Assembly (NCBI GenBank): GCA_000433355.1
Contig: FR893178.1
Location: 57,770 to 98,834 of the forward strand
Direction of reading: 5' to 3'
Source: Alistipes sp. CAG:435
GTDB lineage: Bacteria > Bacteroidota > Bacteroidia > Bacteroidales > UBA932
DNA: 41,065 bases
A model generated the notes under the pieces. The model worked only from the letters and a program-made list of their open reading frames with translations, ran no database searches and was not told where the DNA came from. Positions 7,584 to 15,300 of the stretch are shown in pieces (position 1 is the first letter of the stretch; each line of letters begins with the position of its first letter). The position numbers and the translations under genes were made by a program.

Positions 7584-9409
7584 TATTCGTAGAGGAGTTC
7601 CATTCCGTCAAGCCAGAGTTTGCTGTTGTCATACCCGGTGAAGTAGTCTCCGTACATGCTGGCCGCGCAGCTGATGATGATGTGCGTCGGGTATGTCGTC
7701 AGGCTGCTGTACTCGAGAGGAATCGTCATCTGGATCCAGTCCTTGGCCGGATTGGAATCGTCTGAGGTGATGAGCCTCTCACCGAAAGCGATTGTGGATT
7801 TGTCCGTGGAGAAATCCACGAATGTGCTCACGTCAGTGGTGTTTATCATTACCGGACTGTCCGCGTCTCCGCCATAACGCTTGTAATCCCATGTGCCCAA
7901 AGCGATTCTTATGGATGCCTTGTCATAGTTACCCTTCTTTCCGTCAGAAGGGACATTGCCGGACTCACGGTTGATGACACCTCCGGAATATTTCACCCAT
8001 AACCTCAACGCTGTAGGCCTTGCGGTGAACGGCCTTCCGAAGTAAACAGTTCCTCCAGTGGTTCCGATAAGGTCTCCAAAATGCCCGCTGAAAAGGTTTC
8101 CAGCGGCGAACTTAACGACAACCCAACGTGACTGGAGACACACGGACTGCGTCCCTTCCTTGTAGTCAGAAGCGTCAGGATAACAGATCACGGAACCAGA
8201 ACCGACAAGGGTCGCGCCCTTGTTGCCATTACCCCACCATTGTTTTTGCAGAGTAGGATCCGATGATGAAGGATCGTAGAAAGACTTGTACTTGCCGCTT
8301 TCATCATTGGATGTAGTCTCGAACCCTCCGTTAGGCACAGGCACCGCATTCTCGGTTGTCACATCCGACGGTGCGGCAAGAATCTCCTCCTCACCTGACT
8401 CAAGGGATGTGAGCACGAGACGATACTCGTAAACCGTGGAAGGAGCCAAACCTTTGATCTCCGCGCTGAATGTGCCTTCAGAATCCCTTACGGCTGTCAC
8501 CGGAGTCCAGTCCTGAGTACCTTTCTCACGTACCTCAAAGCGAACCTTATCCTTGTCGTACTGAGCCTCATCGACATCGGCATGGGCCGTGAAGTGTCCG
8601 GCCCAGATCTCATATCTGGATGACTGGGCGATTCCCGTCGAGGTCCCCTCGAAGATGATGTCATCGTAAATGTTGTTCGTAGAATCATCCACCAGAAGGT
8701 CGAAGGCCAGAAGACCGTCTTTCTCCGTATATTTAAGGTTCAGCCTATACCTCTTGCCTTCCTCGACAGACTTGATCTCACCCGACTTTGTGAATGTGCT
8801 CCCATCCTTCTTCAACGTCCCGGAGAAATTCCAGTAAAGCGAAGGCTCGAAACCGGAAGGAATGAAAAAACCGTCCGAGCCGCTGTTGGAAGCGTCATAG
8901 ACCAACCGTCCGTCAGTATCGGCAAGGCTGACCTCACAAGTGTAGCCACTTTGAAAAGCATCCGCGACAGTCTGGTCGAAAGCAACCTTGGAGATGACAT
9001 TGGAAACCTTCGCTGTAACGGTCACGCTGCTGGATGTTCCGGCCTTGACAGTCACATCGGAAGATCCCTTGTAACTTTTCTGCTCCCAAGACGCCGCCGC
9101 AGGATTCTCCTTGACAGCCTCTCCGGCGATAACGTCAACGCGATAATCATCAGCCGGCAGATAGATGGCCTGTGGCATCTGTGAATATTCATATTCACGG
9201 ACCTTGCCGGAGAAGTCACCCTTATAGATGCTTACCTTCGCGGAGGAAAGAAGTTCCTCCTGGCTCATGACGGCCCTGGACACAGGCTCACCCATCCTTA
9301 CATCAAGACTGAACACTCCTTTGGCGGCCGGAGTCTCACCATAGTTGGCACAGGCTCCAAACGCGAGCGCCGAAAGAGACAATGTTATGATTGTGAGTTT
9401 ATTTCTCAT
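7583..9409 (-). CDS. DUF4493 + PCMD lipoprotein
   Basis: 608 residues. The signal peptide MRNKLTIITLSLSALAFGAC carries a lipobox FGAC. An N-terminal DUF4493 region (about 25-225) has an EPVSRA segment, YLPADDYRVDVIAGE and FQSGYTCEVSL. A middle beta-domain resembling fibronectin III contains LAPSTVYEYRLVL. The C-terminal PCMD domain (about 330-608) starts at VPNGGFETTS, has WWGNGNKGATLVGS and GRPFTARPTALRLWVKY, and ends HIIISCAASMYGDYFTG. The ATG at 9409 is preferred over the one 6 bp upstream because an AGGAGG lies 7 nt before it. The PCMD half is paralogous to the product of 4481-6088. It is probably a surface-exposed structural or glycan-binding protein; its ligand is unknown. Confidence 0.87.
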   Translation of the reverse strand: MRNKLTIITLSLSALAFGACANYGETPAAKGVFSLDVRMGEPVSRAVMSQEELLSSAKVSIYKGDFSGKVREYEYSQMPQAIYLPADDYRVDVIAGEAVKENPAAASWEQKSYKGSSDVTVKAGTSSSVTVTAKVSNVISKVAFDQTVADAFQSGYTCEVSLADTDGRLVYDASNSGSDGFFIPSGFEPSLYWNFSGTLKKDGSTFTKSGEIKSVEEGKRYRLNLKYTEKDGLLAFDLLVDDSTNNIYDDIIFEGTSTGIAQSSRYEIWAGHFTAHADVDEAQYDKDKVRFEVREKGTQDWTPVTAVRDSEGTFSAEIKGLAPSTVYEYRLVLTSLESGEEEILAAPSDVTTENAVPVPNGGFETTSNDESGKYKSFYDPSSSDPTLQKQWWGNGNKGATLVGSGSVICYPDASDYKEGTQSVCLQSRWVVVKFAAGNLFSGHFGDLIGTTGGTVYFGRPFTARPTALRLWVKYSGGVINRESGNVPSDGKKGNYDKASIRIALGTWDYKRYGGDADSPVMINTTDVSTFVDFSTDKSTIAFGERLITSDDSNPAKDWIQMTIPLEYSSLTTYPTHIIISCAASMYGDYFTGYDNSKLWLDGMELLYE

Positions 9410-9416
9410 ATTCATT

Positions 9417-9422
9417 CCTCCT
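9417..9422 (-). promoter_or_regulatory. Shine-Dalgarno sequence deciding start of DUF4493-PCMD gene
   Basis: A perfect AGGAGG on the minus strand, unusual in a lineage that mostly lacks strong SD sequences. It is 7 nt from the ATG at 9407-9409 but only 1 nt from the ATG at 9413-9415, favouring the inner start. It overlaps the stop codon of the previous gene. Confidence 0.7.
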
Positions 9423-10662
9423 AAAGTACCTCAAGACTGATCGGGATGCTCTTGCGGCAGCCCTTGTTGTCAATAACATTCATCGTGAATGTGTGCGTGC
9501 CCTTGAACGCCAGAAGCGGAGCCTGCGCGTCGGAAAGGTCAAATTCAATCTCCGTCTTGCCCGACAATTCCGCGCCGTGAGGGAACGGAACGATGTCAAA
9601 AACACCCATCGCCGCCTCAGAAGGATTGATCAGATCAAGTGTGGTTCCACCGACCGAGTTCACGGAATTGATGAAGTCAGCGTTGGTGGAAGCGATGTCA
9701 ACTGTGAACTTACGCACGCCGTTAGGAATCTTGGCTGTCATCGTGAGCGGGAATGCCCCGGTCTCCGGCACAGTGACAGTCTTTGTTATGTCGTAAATGC
9801 TTGTACTGATAAGTTCGATTCCTCCGTCCCCGATCGGAGCGTTAGGATCGTTGCCGTCACCAGGCTCTTCAGCGGTCACGTCACCATTCAATTCGGCATC
9901 CTCGACCAAGCCATCGATCTCAACAGTGAAAGAAGCGTTGCCGGAGGCATCGACTTTCTTTATGATGGTGACCACGTGCCAGTCCTGAGCTTTCACATTG
10001 GTGATGGTCGCGCGCATCCTTTGGGTCTTGCCGCCAATGGAGCCTTTGAATACCAAAGCGATAGTGGCATCATTGCCATTCACCGCGAAATAACCCATGC
10101 GGTGGTCGTATGTCGGATTGCCGTTTGAATATTCCAGTTTATACTCCAAAGGATAACCTGCCGCCAACTCCACGGTAGCGGCCCCGTCACCAGTGACCGA
10201 CTTCAGGAAATCCTCGTTGTATCCAACGCTGACAACAGCCTGAAGAAGCTTGCAGGTGATTGAACCGAGCGTCGTGGTCACTCCAGCCTTGATCGCGAAG
10301 TCCTTTGTGGCGCCATAGACCGGAGCGTTGAACTTGGCGTTTGGAACATCAGCGCTGGTCGAGCGGGCTTCCAGGCTATAGTCACCCTCCGGAAGAGAGA
10401 CATCGCCACCGCCGCGCACCTCCTGATAGGTCTTCTGCCAGACAAGTTTGCCGGCATTGTCATAAAGGAACAGCGTGTAGTCATCACCGGCGGCCTCAGC
10501 CTTGGTCGTGACCTTGTGAACCTCGTCAGAGACCTCTATGGAAAGGCCGTCAAACGAAAGCGTGCCGGTCCTGTCCCCTTTGCCGTAATTGAAATTGTCC
10601 TTCTTGCAGGACACCGCCAAAACCATGACGGCGGCCAGAAATATGTAAAAAATCTTTTTCAT
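9421..10662 (-). CDS. DUF4493 surface lipoprotein
   Basis: 413 residues from ATG at 10660-10662. The frame is open 7 codons further upstream, but MKKIFYIFLAAVMVLAVSC is a complete lipoprotein signal with lipobox AVSC. A DUF4493-like domain follows: GTLSFDGLSIEV, then LPEGDYSLEARS, KFNAPVYGATKDFAIKAG, a helix-like QAVVSVGYNEDFLKSV and PLEYKLEYSNG. A second beta-domain (about 270-413) contains FPLTMTAKIPNGVRKFTVDI and ends with IDNKGCRKSIPISLEVL. The start is 4 bp after the stop of the upstream gene. Together with two other DUF4493 genes it forms a surface-lipoprotein series; its role within the series is unknown. Confidence 0.85.
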   Translation of the reverse strand: MKKIFYIFLAAVMVLAVSCKKDNFNYGKGDRTGTLSFDGLSIEVSDEVHKVTTKAEAAGDDYTLFLYDNAGKLVWQKTYQEVRGGGDVSLPEGDYSLEARSTSADVPNAKFNAPVYGATKDFAIKAGVTTTLGSITCKLLQAVVSVGYNEDFLKSVTGDGAATVELAAGYPLEYKLEYSNGNPTYDHRMGYFAVNGNDATIALVFKGSIGGKTQRMRATITNVKAQDWHVVTIIKKVDASGNASFTVEIDGLVEDAELNGDVTAEEPGDGNDPNAPIGDGGIELISTSIYDITKTVTVPETGAFPLTMTAKIPNGVRKFTVDIASTNADFINSVNSVGGTTLDLINPSEAAMGVFDIVPFPHGAELSGKTEIEFDLSDAQAPLLAFKGTHTFTMNVIDNKGCRKSIPISLEVL

Positions 10663-10666
10663 CTTG

Positions 10667-11404
10667 TCAGTCGTTAAGTTCAACTTCCGTCAGTTCAACA
10701 TCTTCAATCGTATCATCAAAGGAGATGGAAATAGAGTTTCCTCCCACATTGGACACATCGAACTTGATAGTGTAGCAGGTTTTCGGAGAAAGGGATCTGT
10801 ACTCCTTGGAAAATTCCTGTGTCTTGCCACTCTGACTTGTCAACGTACCTGACACAGAGATCATGTAGGCATCGACAAACGCGGCTCTTGTCTCCCCCTT
10901 AGGAAAATCTATCACGGTTCCGCCACCTGTCTTCACCGAGAAGGAATAATCCGTATAATACGCATCGAAGGTCTCTGTGCACTCGACCTTCACGATAGCA
11001 TTCGTCAGAGAGACCGGGATAGTCACCGAAGCGGTGCCGCCGCCGACAATCGAGAACGATGTCTCTCCTGAGAAGCAAGGCTTTCCAAAGCCCTCGTCAG
11101 CGACTGAGCCATAATTCGCCTTCACCGAATAGTTTCCTGTCTTCAGGGCCGTGGAAGCGTCATAGCCTTCAAGTGTTCCGGCATAGATCTCGTCACCGTT
11201 GCTGTTTGTAAGGGCGATCGTGAACTTCCCGGCATCCGGAAGTGTTGTGTAGTCGGACACGTTGCTCCTCGACACCACGGCCACCTGACCGTCAGGGTTC
11301 AAGGAAAACGAGACGTGTCCGCCCTGACTTGTCTGTTGCTCGGAGCAGGACACCGACATAAGGGCCAGTGTCAATATTCCAAGAGCGATTCTGTCAATTT
11401 TCAT
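10667..11404 (-). CDS. Short DUF4493-like lipoprotein
   Basis: 245 residues. The signal peptide is MKIDRIALGILTLALMSVSC with lipobox SVSC. The mature part is a single DUF4493-like unit: GHVSFSLNPDG, TGNYSVKANYG, GKPCFSGETSFSIVGGGTASVTI, a SLTNAIVKVECTETF segment and a YTIKFDVSNV strand. It corresponds to the N-terminal half of its two downstream neighbours without their C-terminal domains, which suggests it is the minimal unit of the set. It begins 8 bp after the fimbrillin-like gene. Function is unknown; outer-membrane lipoprotein status is predicted from the lipobox. Confidence 0.82.
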   Translation of the reverse strand: MKIDRIALGILTLALMSVSCSEQQTSQGGHVSFSLNPDGQVAVVSRSNVSDYTTLPDAGKFTIALTNSNGDEIYAGTLEGYDASTALKTGNYSVKANYGSVADEGFGKPCFSGETSFSIVGGGTASVTIPVSLTNAIVKVECTETFDAYYTDYSFSVKTGGGTVIDFPKGETRAAFVDAYMISVSGTLTSQSGKTQEFSKEYRSLSPKTCYTIKFDVSNVGGNSISISFDDTIEDVELTEVELND

Positions 11405-11412
11405 ATCATTAA

Positions 11413-13218
11413 TTATTTTGCGATCTTAACTTTTATGTTGTCTATGTAGAGCCAGCAGGTGTTGTTGTTAAGCCCCGCCTTATTCTCCGGTGTGGTTCTC
11501 CAGCTCAACCGCAGCGGCGCGCTTACGTTGTCCAGCGTGACACTATATTGCTTGTTGACATTCAGGTATGACCCGCCTGTCTCGTCAGACGTGTAACTTG
11601 CCGGATAGACACCGGTGTCGTCCCCGCTCTTCAGACTCTCTTCCGTAGTGATGTAACCGATATGCATAGTCTGAGAGACATCAACAGGTCCTATACCTCC
11701 ATTTTGCCTATCCATAGAATAGTCAAACGCGACTTCAAGGCTGACAGTATGATTCTTTTTGAGGCATGACAGGAACGGAGAGTCCGCCCTCGCCGGATAG
11801 TTCGCCGAAGTTTCCCGGCGACATGCTATCCTGATTGATTTTCCAGCCATGGTCCCCACTCTGGCGGCACTCCATCCATTCAGGAATGTCTCCGGTTTTC
11901 TCGACCCCGGATTGGATGTTTCGTGTTTATCGTATGAACTAATGTCCCCGACCCCGCTGAAATCCTCGAAGAACAGATAAGGACAATTCAGAGAGCAAGC
12001 CGCGCTTGAGACCGAAGTCAAGTCCCCGAGAGCAAGACTTTCCGTCACCAACGCGCTTTCCGACTCGTAACTTACAGTCAACGGCTGGGAGGACAACGCC
12101 CTGAACTCCGCCTCATCCTTAGTCTCGACGATAAATGTGTCACCAGTCTTTATCAGTCCGTTATGAGTTCCGTCAAGCCCCAGCACGTTGGACGCGCTCC
12201 CAGGCCAGTTCACCCCGGCCGGCAGAGCGATCCTTATGTTATACGGATCCTCGCCAAGATTGTTGGACGCCAGTGTGAACCTCAGCTTATAAAGCCGCTT
12301 GACCTCGGCCGGTCTCAGCGGCACCGGGGTCAGATGCCCAGCGGCGAAAGTCCTGCCTTCCAAAGACATAGGGCTCAACGAGGCCCATTTGTTCTCCGAA
12401 TATATCGACACCGTCATCAAATCTCCCGCCGAATAAGCGGTCTGGGAAGGGAATATACCGGCGACAGCCGATTCCATCCCGTCAGCCGACGCGTCGATAG
12501 GTTTCGTTAATTCCAATGTCATCCCGTTCACGCCATCGCCAAGACTGGCGGTGGAAGCATCCGTGACGTCCACCGAAACATTGCCGGCCACCGCCCGCGG
12601 CATCGTGAACTCGATTCTCTTCACAGGCTCCCCCAGCAAGTTATTCCCTTCAGGAATATAGAACCTCAGGAAATGCAGCAGATGTCTCATTCTGACATTC
12701 AGCACATCATCGGACACGATAGGTGCCGCCTCCTTAACCGGCTCCAAGGCCGGTCCGGAGATCGGTTCCGCCACTATTATGTCCACTCCATCCGAAGCCG
12801 TGCCATCCTGAACAGACGGAACAGTGAATGTGGCGGTCATGCCACCCATCGATTCCGGAAGAGGGTAAGTCATATAGTATGAATATGTTCCTTCAGCCAT
12901 CGGGGACTGAAGGGTGGCCGTGAAATAGGCCTCGGACTTGTCAGAGGCAACCGCCATCAAACGGAACGCCTGATTATCCAAAGCGTATGATCCGTCCGGG
13001 GATTTTGCCCAGACAGCAATCTTGTCGCCATCATTCCACACAAAGCGTTTGGTCTCCACATCGTATTCCGTTCTCGTCCTCGGGGTGTTCCCGACAGCGA
13101 AAACGACATTCACCGAGGATGGAATCACCTCAGATTCAGTGGATTCAAAGTCACCGCAACCACATAGCGCGACTCCAGCGGAGACAAGAATGATTCTTAA
13201 TATAGTCTTCAAATACAC
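11413..13218 (-). CDS. Fimbrillin-like (Mfa-type) lipoprotein, first gene of surface operon
   Basis: About 600 residues. The lipoprotein signal ends in VALCGC. The next region has PRTRTEYDVETKRFVWNDGD and DKIAVWAKSPDGSYAL, followed by YFTATLQ and TYSYYMTYPLPES, a pattern typical of the fimbrillin family (Mfa-like N-terminal domain). The C-terminal 180 residues form a further beta-sandwich beginning at FFEDFSGVGDIS and ending NNNTCWLYIDNIKVKIAK. Neither possible start is ATG: GTG (13216-13218) or TTG two codons later (13210-13212), the latter giving MKTILRII. A canonical promoter lies about 50 bp upstream. It is probably a fimbrial subunit or anchor, but it is longer than most shaft fimbrillins, so it could instead be a tip or adhesin protein. 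Confidence 0.8.
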   Translation of the reverse strand: MYLKTILRIILVSAGVALCGCGDFESTESEVIPSSVNVVFAVGNTPRTRTEYDVETKRFVWNDGDKIAVWAKSPDGSYALDNQAFRLMAVASDKSEAYFTATLQSPMAEGTYSYYMTYPLPESMGGMTATFTVPSVQDGTASDGVDIIVAEPISGPALEPVKEAAPIVSDDVLNVRMRHLLHFLRFYIPEGNNLLGEPVKRIEFTMPRAVAGNVSVDVTDASTASLGDGVNGMTLELTKPIDASADGMESAVAGIFPSQTAYSAGDLMTVSIYSENKWASLSPMSLEGRTFAAGHLTPVPLRPAEVKRLYKLRFTLASNNLGEDPYNIRIALPAGVNWPGSASNVLGLDGTHNGLIKTGDTFIVETKDEAEFRALSSQPLTVSYESESALVTESLALGDLTSVSSAACSLNCPYLFFEDFSGVGDISSYDKHETSNPGSRKPETFLNGWSAARVGTMAGKSIRIACRRETSANYPARADSPFLSCLKKNHTVSLEVAFDYSMDRQNGGIGPVDVSQTMHIGYITTEESLKSGDDTGVYPASYTSDETGGSYLNVNKQYSVTLDNVSAPLRLSWRTTPENKAGLNNNTCWLYIDNIKVKIAK

Positions 13219-13266
13219 TACGTTTCAATTTCCGCGAACAGGCACATGCCGTCGCACTTATATTCA

Positions 13267-13296
13267 CAAATGTAATGTTTTTAAGTCATATACAAA
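13267..13296 (-). promoter_or_regulatory. Predicted promoter of the surface-lipoprotein operon
   Basis: On the minus strand, TACATTTG (13267-13274) is preceded by TTTG (13293-13296) with an 18-bp spacer, close to the Bacteroidota TTTG-N19-TAnnTTTG consensus. It gives a leader of about 40 nt before the fimbrillin-like gene. It separates the operon from the thioredoxin-like gene upstream. Confidence 0.72.
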
Positions 13297-13319
13297 AATT
13301 CATCAGATAATGTCACGCA

Positions 13320-14315
13320 TCATCTGACTGATTCTCTGATCATCCGCTCTATCTCTGACAAGTCAGCGCGAGCGAGTATTGTTCCGTCAGGAGCGAGCAG
13401 CAGGTACGTAGGCACAAAGGTCACGCCATAGAGTTCCGCGGCCGATTCCTCCGTACCAAGGATATTCTTCCAAGTCAAGCTTTTTTCCCTGACCGTCTCC
13501 TTCGACTGACCTGCCTCCTCCCAGAGGGGGACACCAATGACATCAAACCTATTTCCTCCAAACTCCTCGTACAATTCCATGATATGCGGGAACGCACGGC
13601 GGCAAGGACCGCAACTGGTCGACCAGAAATCCAACAGAATATATTTTCCTTTGCCGGCATAATCTGAAAGCCGAACCGTGTTTCCAGCCATGTCAATTCC
13701 CTCAAAGTCTTGGAACCTCATTCCTACAGAAGTATTATAGACCGCCTCTATGTCCCTTTTCAGTTTGGCTGTTCTTGGCTCCGCCAGCATATTCGGGGCC
13801 AATGTCCCCGCAAGCTCAAACCGCGTCTTAGGATCCGTGTTACCGAAATTCGTCAAGAAGAACAATGCCATGTAACCCACAGCGTTGTCACGATTGGCAT
13901 GGATAACCCTTTTATATTCATTGATCATCAATGTGCTGTCCTTATAGTTTCTCCGGCGGAACGACATCAGAGAGTCCAGCGCCACGGTCAATGAATTAAC
14001 CTTGTCGCTGCTGACCGTACAACGTCCGTCAGGCCGCCTGCTGATGGTCAAGGTGCCGCCTTCAGGCACGATGGTCACCTTGACATGGCGCCCCATGCCT
14101 ACATCGTATGACCGGGTAACGTCAGTCGGTAGTTCCACACGGAAACGTCCGTTCTCAACCGGAACACTCACACTCTCGCCGCTCCGGTAAAAGAAGTCCA
14201 CTTCCTTAGGCGCACCTTCCGGTCCTAACTCTCCCTTGACCACCGTCTTGTCCTGTGCGGTCATTACAGCGCAGGAAAACGCGAATACAGTCAAAATCAC
14301 TACTGTTCCTCTCAT
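13320..14315 (-). CDS. TlpA/ResA-like thioredoxin-fold exported protein
   Basis: 331 residues from ATG at 14313-14315, which yields a clean signal peptide (MRGTVVILTVFAFSCAVMTAQD). A GTG nine codons upstream is possible but weaker. The N-terminal domain (about 25-115) resembles the DUF4369-type beta-domain often found ahead of such thioredoxins. A helical linker follows, then a TlpA/AhpC-TSA-like thioredoxin domain. That domain contains FWSTSCGPCRRAFPHI, with CGPC near residue 235, and the cis-proline segment VTFVPTYLL. It is probably a periplasmic thiol-disulfide reductase; the substrate is unknown. It lies on the same strand as the surface operon but about 100 bp before it and behind that operon's own promoter. 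Confidence 0.88.
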   Translation of the reverse strand: MRGTVVILTVFAFSCAVMTAQDKTVVKGELGPEGAPKEVDFFYRSGESVSVPVENGRFRVELPTDVTRSYDVGMGRHVKVTIVPEGGTLTISRRPDGRCTVSSDKVNSLTVALDSLMSFRRRNYKDSTLMINEYKRVIHANRDNAVGYMALFFLTNFGNTDPKTRFELAGTLAPNMLAEPRTAKLKRDIEAVYNTSVGMRFQDFEGIDMAGNTVRLSDYAGKGKYILLDFWSTSCGPCRRAFPHIMELYEEFGGNRFDVIGVPLWEEAGQSKETVREKSLTWKNILGTEESAAELYGVTFVPTYLLLAPDGTILARADLSEIERMIRESVR

Positions 14316-14363
14316 AATTATCCAATAAATATGTCCGTTCACGCTCCTGCAAAAACCATACGA

Positions 14364-14768
14364 TTAGAAGTACAGCATTGATAGCCATGGTATGCCAAGC
14401 ACGCCCAAAGCCTTATACAATTCTGTCGCCAGGCGTTCTGTCTTAAGATTGCCACGGGCCTCAGGCGCATTCTTGAAGACTTGTGCGACCACCTCGCAAG
14501 CGTCGATCTCCGCACAGTCTGCGCATGTGTCGTAACCTTTTTCACTCACGCACTTGCGTACCGGACAAAGATCGCCGCAATAGAGATACTTCACGCCCTC
14601 CGTCCGGCATCCCATACAGTTGATATGCTCGGGCTTGATAGGGGCGTCATTCGCCTCGGCCCATTGCTTGGCAGTCTTTTTCCTAAGCGCGTCATCATTG
14701 TTCACCGTGGCCTTGCGTGCATCGCAATTCTCACAGTCCAATCCGCAGCATGCAATCAAATCCTTCAT
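14364..14768 (-). CDS. DUF3795 cysteine-rich protein
   Basis: 134 residues with many cysteines: CCGLDCENCDA at 7-17, then INCMGCRTEG, YCGDLCPVRKC and YDTCADCAEIDAC. This pattern matches the DUF3795 family, whose members are thought to bind metal or iron-sulfur clusters; no activity is established. There is no signal peptide, so it is cytoplasmic. A TAATTTTG promoter element lies 23 bp before the ATG, so it is probably transcribed separately. Its stop is 48 bp before the thioredoxin-like gene on the same strand, so read-through is possible. Confidence 0.88.
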   Translation of the reverse strand: MKDLIACCGLDCENCDARKATVNNDDALRKKTAKQWAEANDAPIKPEHINCMGCRTEGVKYLYCGDLCPVRKCVSEKGYDTCADCAEIDACEVVAQVFKNAPEARGNLKTERLATELYKALGVLGIPWLSMLYF

Positions 14769-14790
14769 ATTTCTTAATATTTTGTTTACG

Positions 14791-14798
14791 CAAAATTA
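14791..14798 (-). promoter_or_regulatory. Predicted promoter -7 element for DUF3795 gene
   Basis: TAATTTTG on the minus strand matches TAnnTTTG and lies 22 bp before the ATG. The -33 box is weak (TTGC about 22 bp upstream). Confidence 0.5.
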
Positions 14799-14893
14799 GA
14801 TGGAATATCTCGGATTCCAGCAACGCATCCATAGACAAAGTATTTAACCAAACAACTGTTTTTCAGCACATTGTGATTCCACGAGGTGGACAA

Positions 14894-14983
14894 ATGAACA
14901 TTCAGAAGGAGATACTGCCACATCAACGGCATCTCTTTCCTTGCCCTCAAAGGCTGTCACTCAGCGACCGGGCAGGAAGATAA
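14894..14983 (+). pseudogene. Possible decayed N-terminus of an ECF sigma factor
   Basis: A short plus-strand frame begins MNIQKEILPHQRHLF, resembling the start of many Bacteroidota sigma-70/ECF factors (ILP, then LFRLALRLT, then AEAED). After that, CTTGCCCTC in a +1 frame would give LAL, and AGGCTGTCACTCAGC in the original frame gives RLSLS. This looks like a frameshifted remnant that stops after 29 residues. The second half also overlaps a dispersed-repeat core (TCAGCGACCGG, 14961-14971), so part of the similarity may be chance. No further sigma domains follow; a terminator and a tRNA come next. Confidence 0.22.
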
Positions 14984-14986
14984 ATG

Positions 14987-15012
14987 AAAAAAAGCTGACC
15001 TTTTGAGTCAGC
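14987..15012 (-). terminator. Intrinsic terminator after tRNA-Ser
   Basis: On the minus strand, GCTGAC (15007-15012) pairs with GTCAGC (14994-14999) across a short loop and is followed by seven T. It lies 20 bp beyond the 3' end of the tRNA. Confidence 0.85.
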
Positions 15013-15032
15013 CTCTTTCATGTTATTTCTAG

Positions 15033-15117
15033 CGGAGAGGGAGGGATTCGAACCCCCGGAGCCTCGCAGCTCAACAGTTTTCAAGACTGCCGTAATCGAC
15101 CACTCTACCACCTCTCC
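15033..15117 (-). tRNA. tRNA-Ser (anticodon UGA)
   Basis: 85-nt minus-strand tRNA. The acceptor GGAGAGG pairs with CCTCTCC, and the discriminator base is G. The anticodon stem GCAGT/ACTGT closes the loop CTTGAAA, with anticodon TGA. A long variable arm typical of class II tRNAs follows, then the GGTTCGAATCC T-loop. CCA is not encoded. It reads UCN serine codons. A consensus promoter lies about 28 bp upstream and a terminator follows, so it is transcribed alone. Confidence 0.97.
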
Positions 15118-15144
15118 AGACTTATTCCCTCGATTGAGGGAGTG

Positions 15145-15175
15145 CAAAGGTAAATAAAATTTTCCGTTCAGCAAA
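15145..15175 (-). promoter_or_regulatory. Consensus promoter for tRNA-Ser
   Basis: TTTG (15172-15175), a 19-bp spacer and TACCTTTG (15145-15152) match the Bacteroidota consensus exactly. A short CCCTC-GATT-GAGGG dyad (15127-15140) lies between the promoter and the mature tRNA, possibly part of the processed leader. Confidence 0.85.
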
Positions 15176-15252
15176 ATATGCGGAAACAATTTTGCAAAAA
15201 ACTCAATTATGATATTGTTCCGGGCATATTCAGTCATCGGAGACATACCGCT

Positions 15253-15278
15253 CGGCACTTGACAGACTCAATGTGCCG
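15253..15278 (-). terminator. Hairpin downstream of lspA without U-tract
   Basis: CGGCACTTGA (15253-15262) pairs with TCAA-T-GTGCCG (15268-15278), with one bulged base and a CAGAC loop. It lies about 25 bp after the lspA stop. No T-run follows on the minus strand, so it may be an RNA 3'-end stabiliser or a factor-dependent terminator rather than an intrinsic one. Confidence 0.4.
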
Positions 15279-15300
15279 CGGGAGTCAGCGACCGGCAGAA

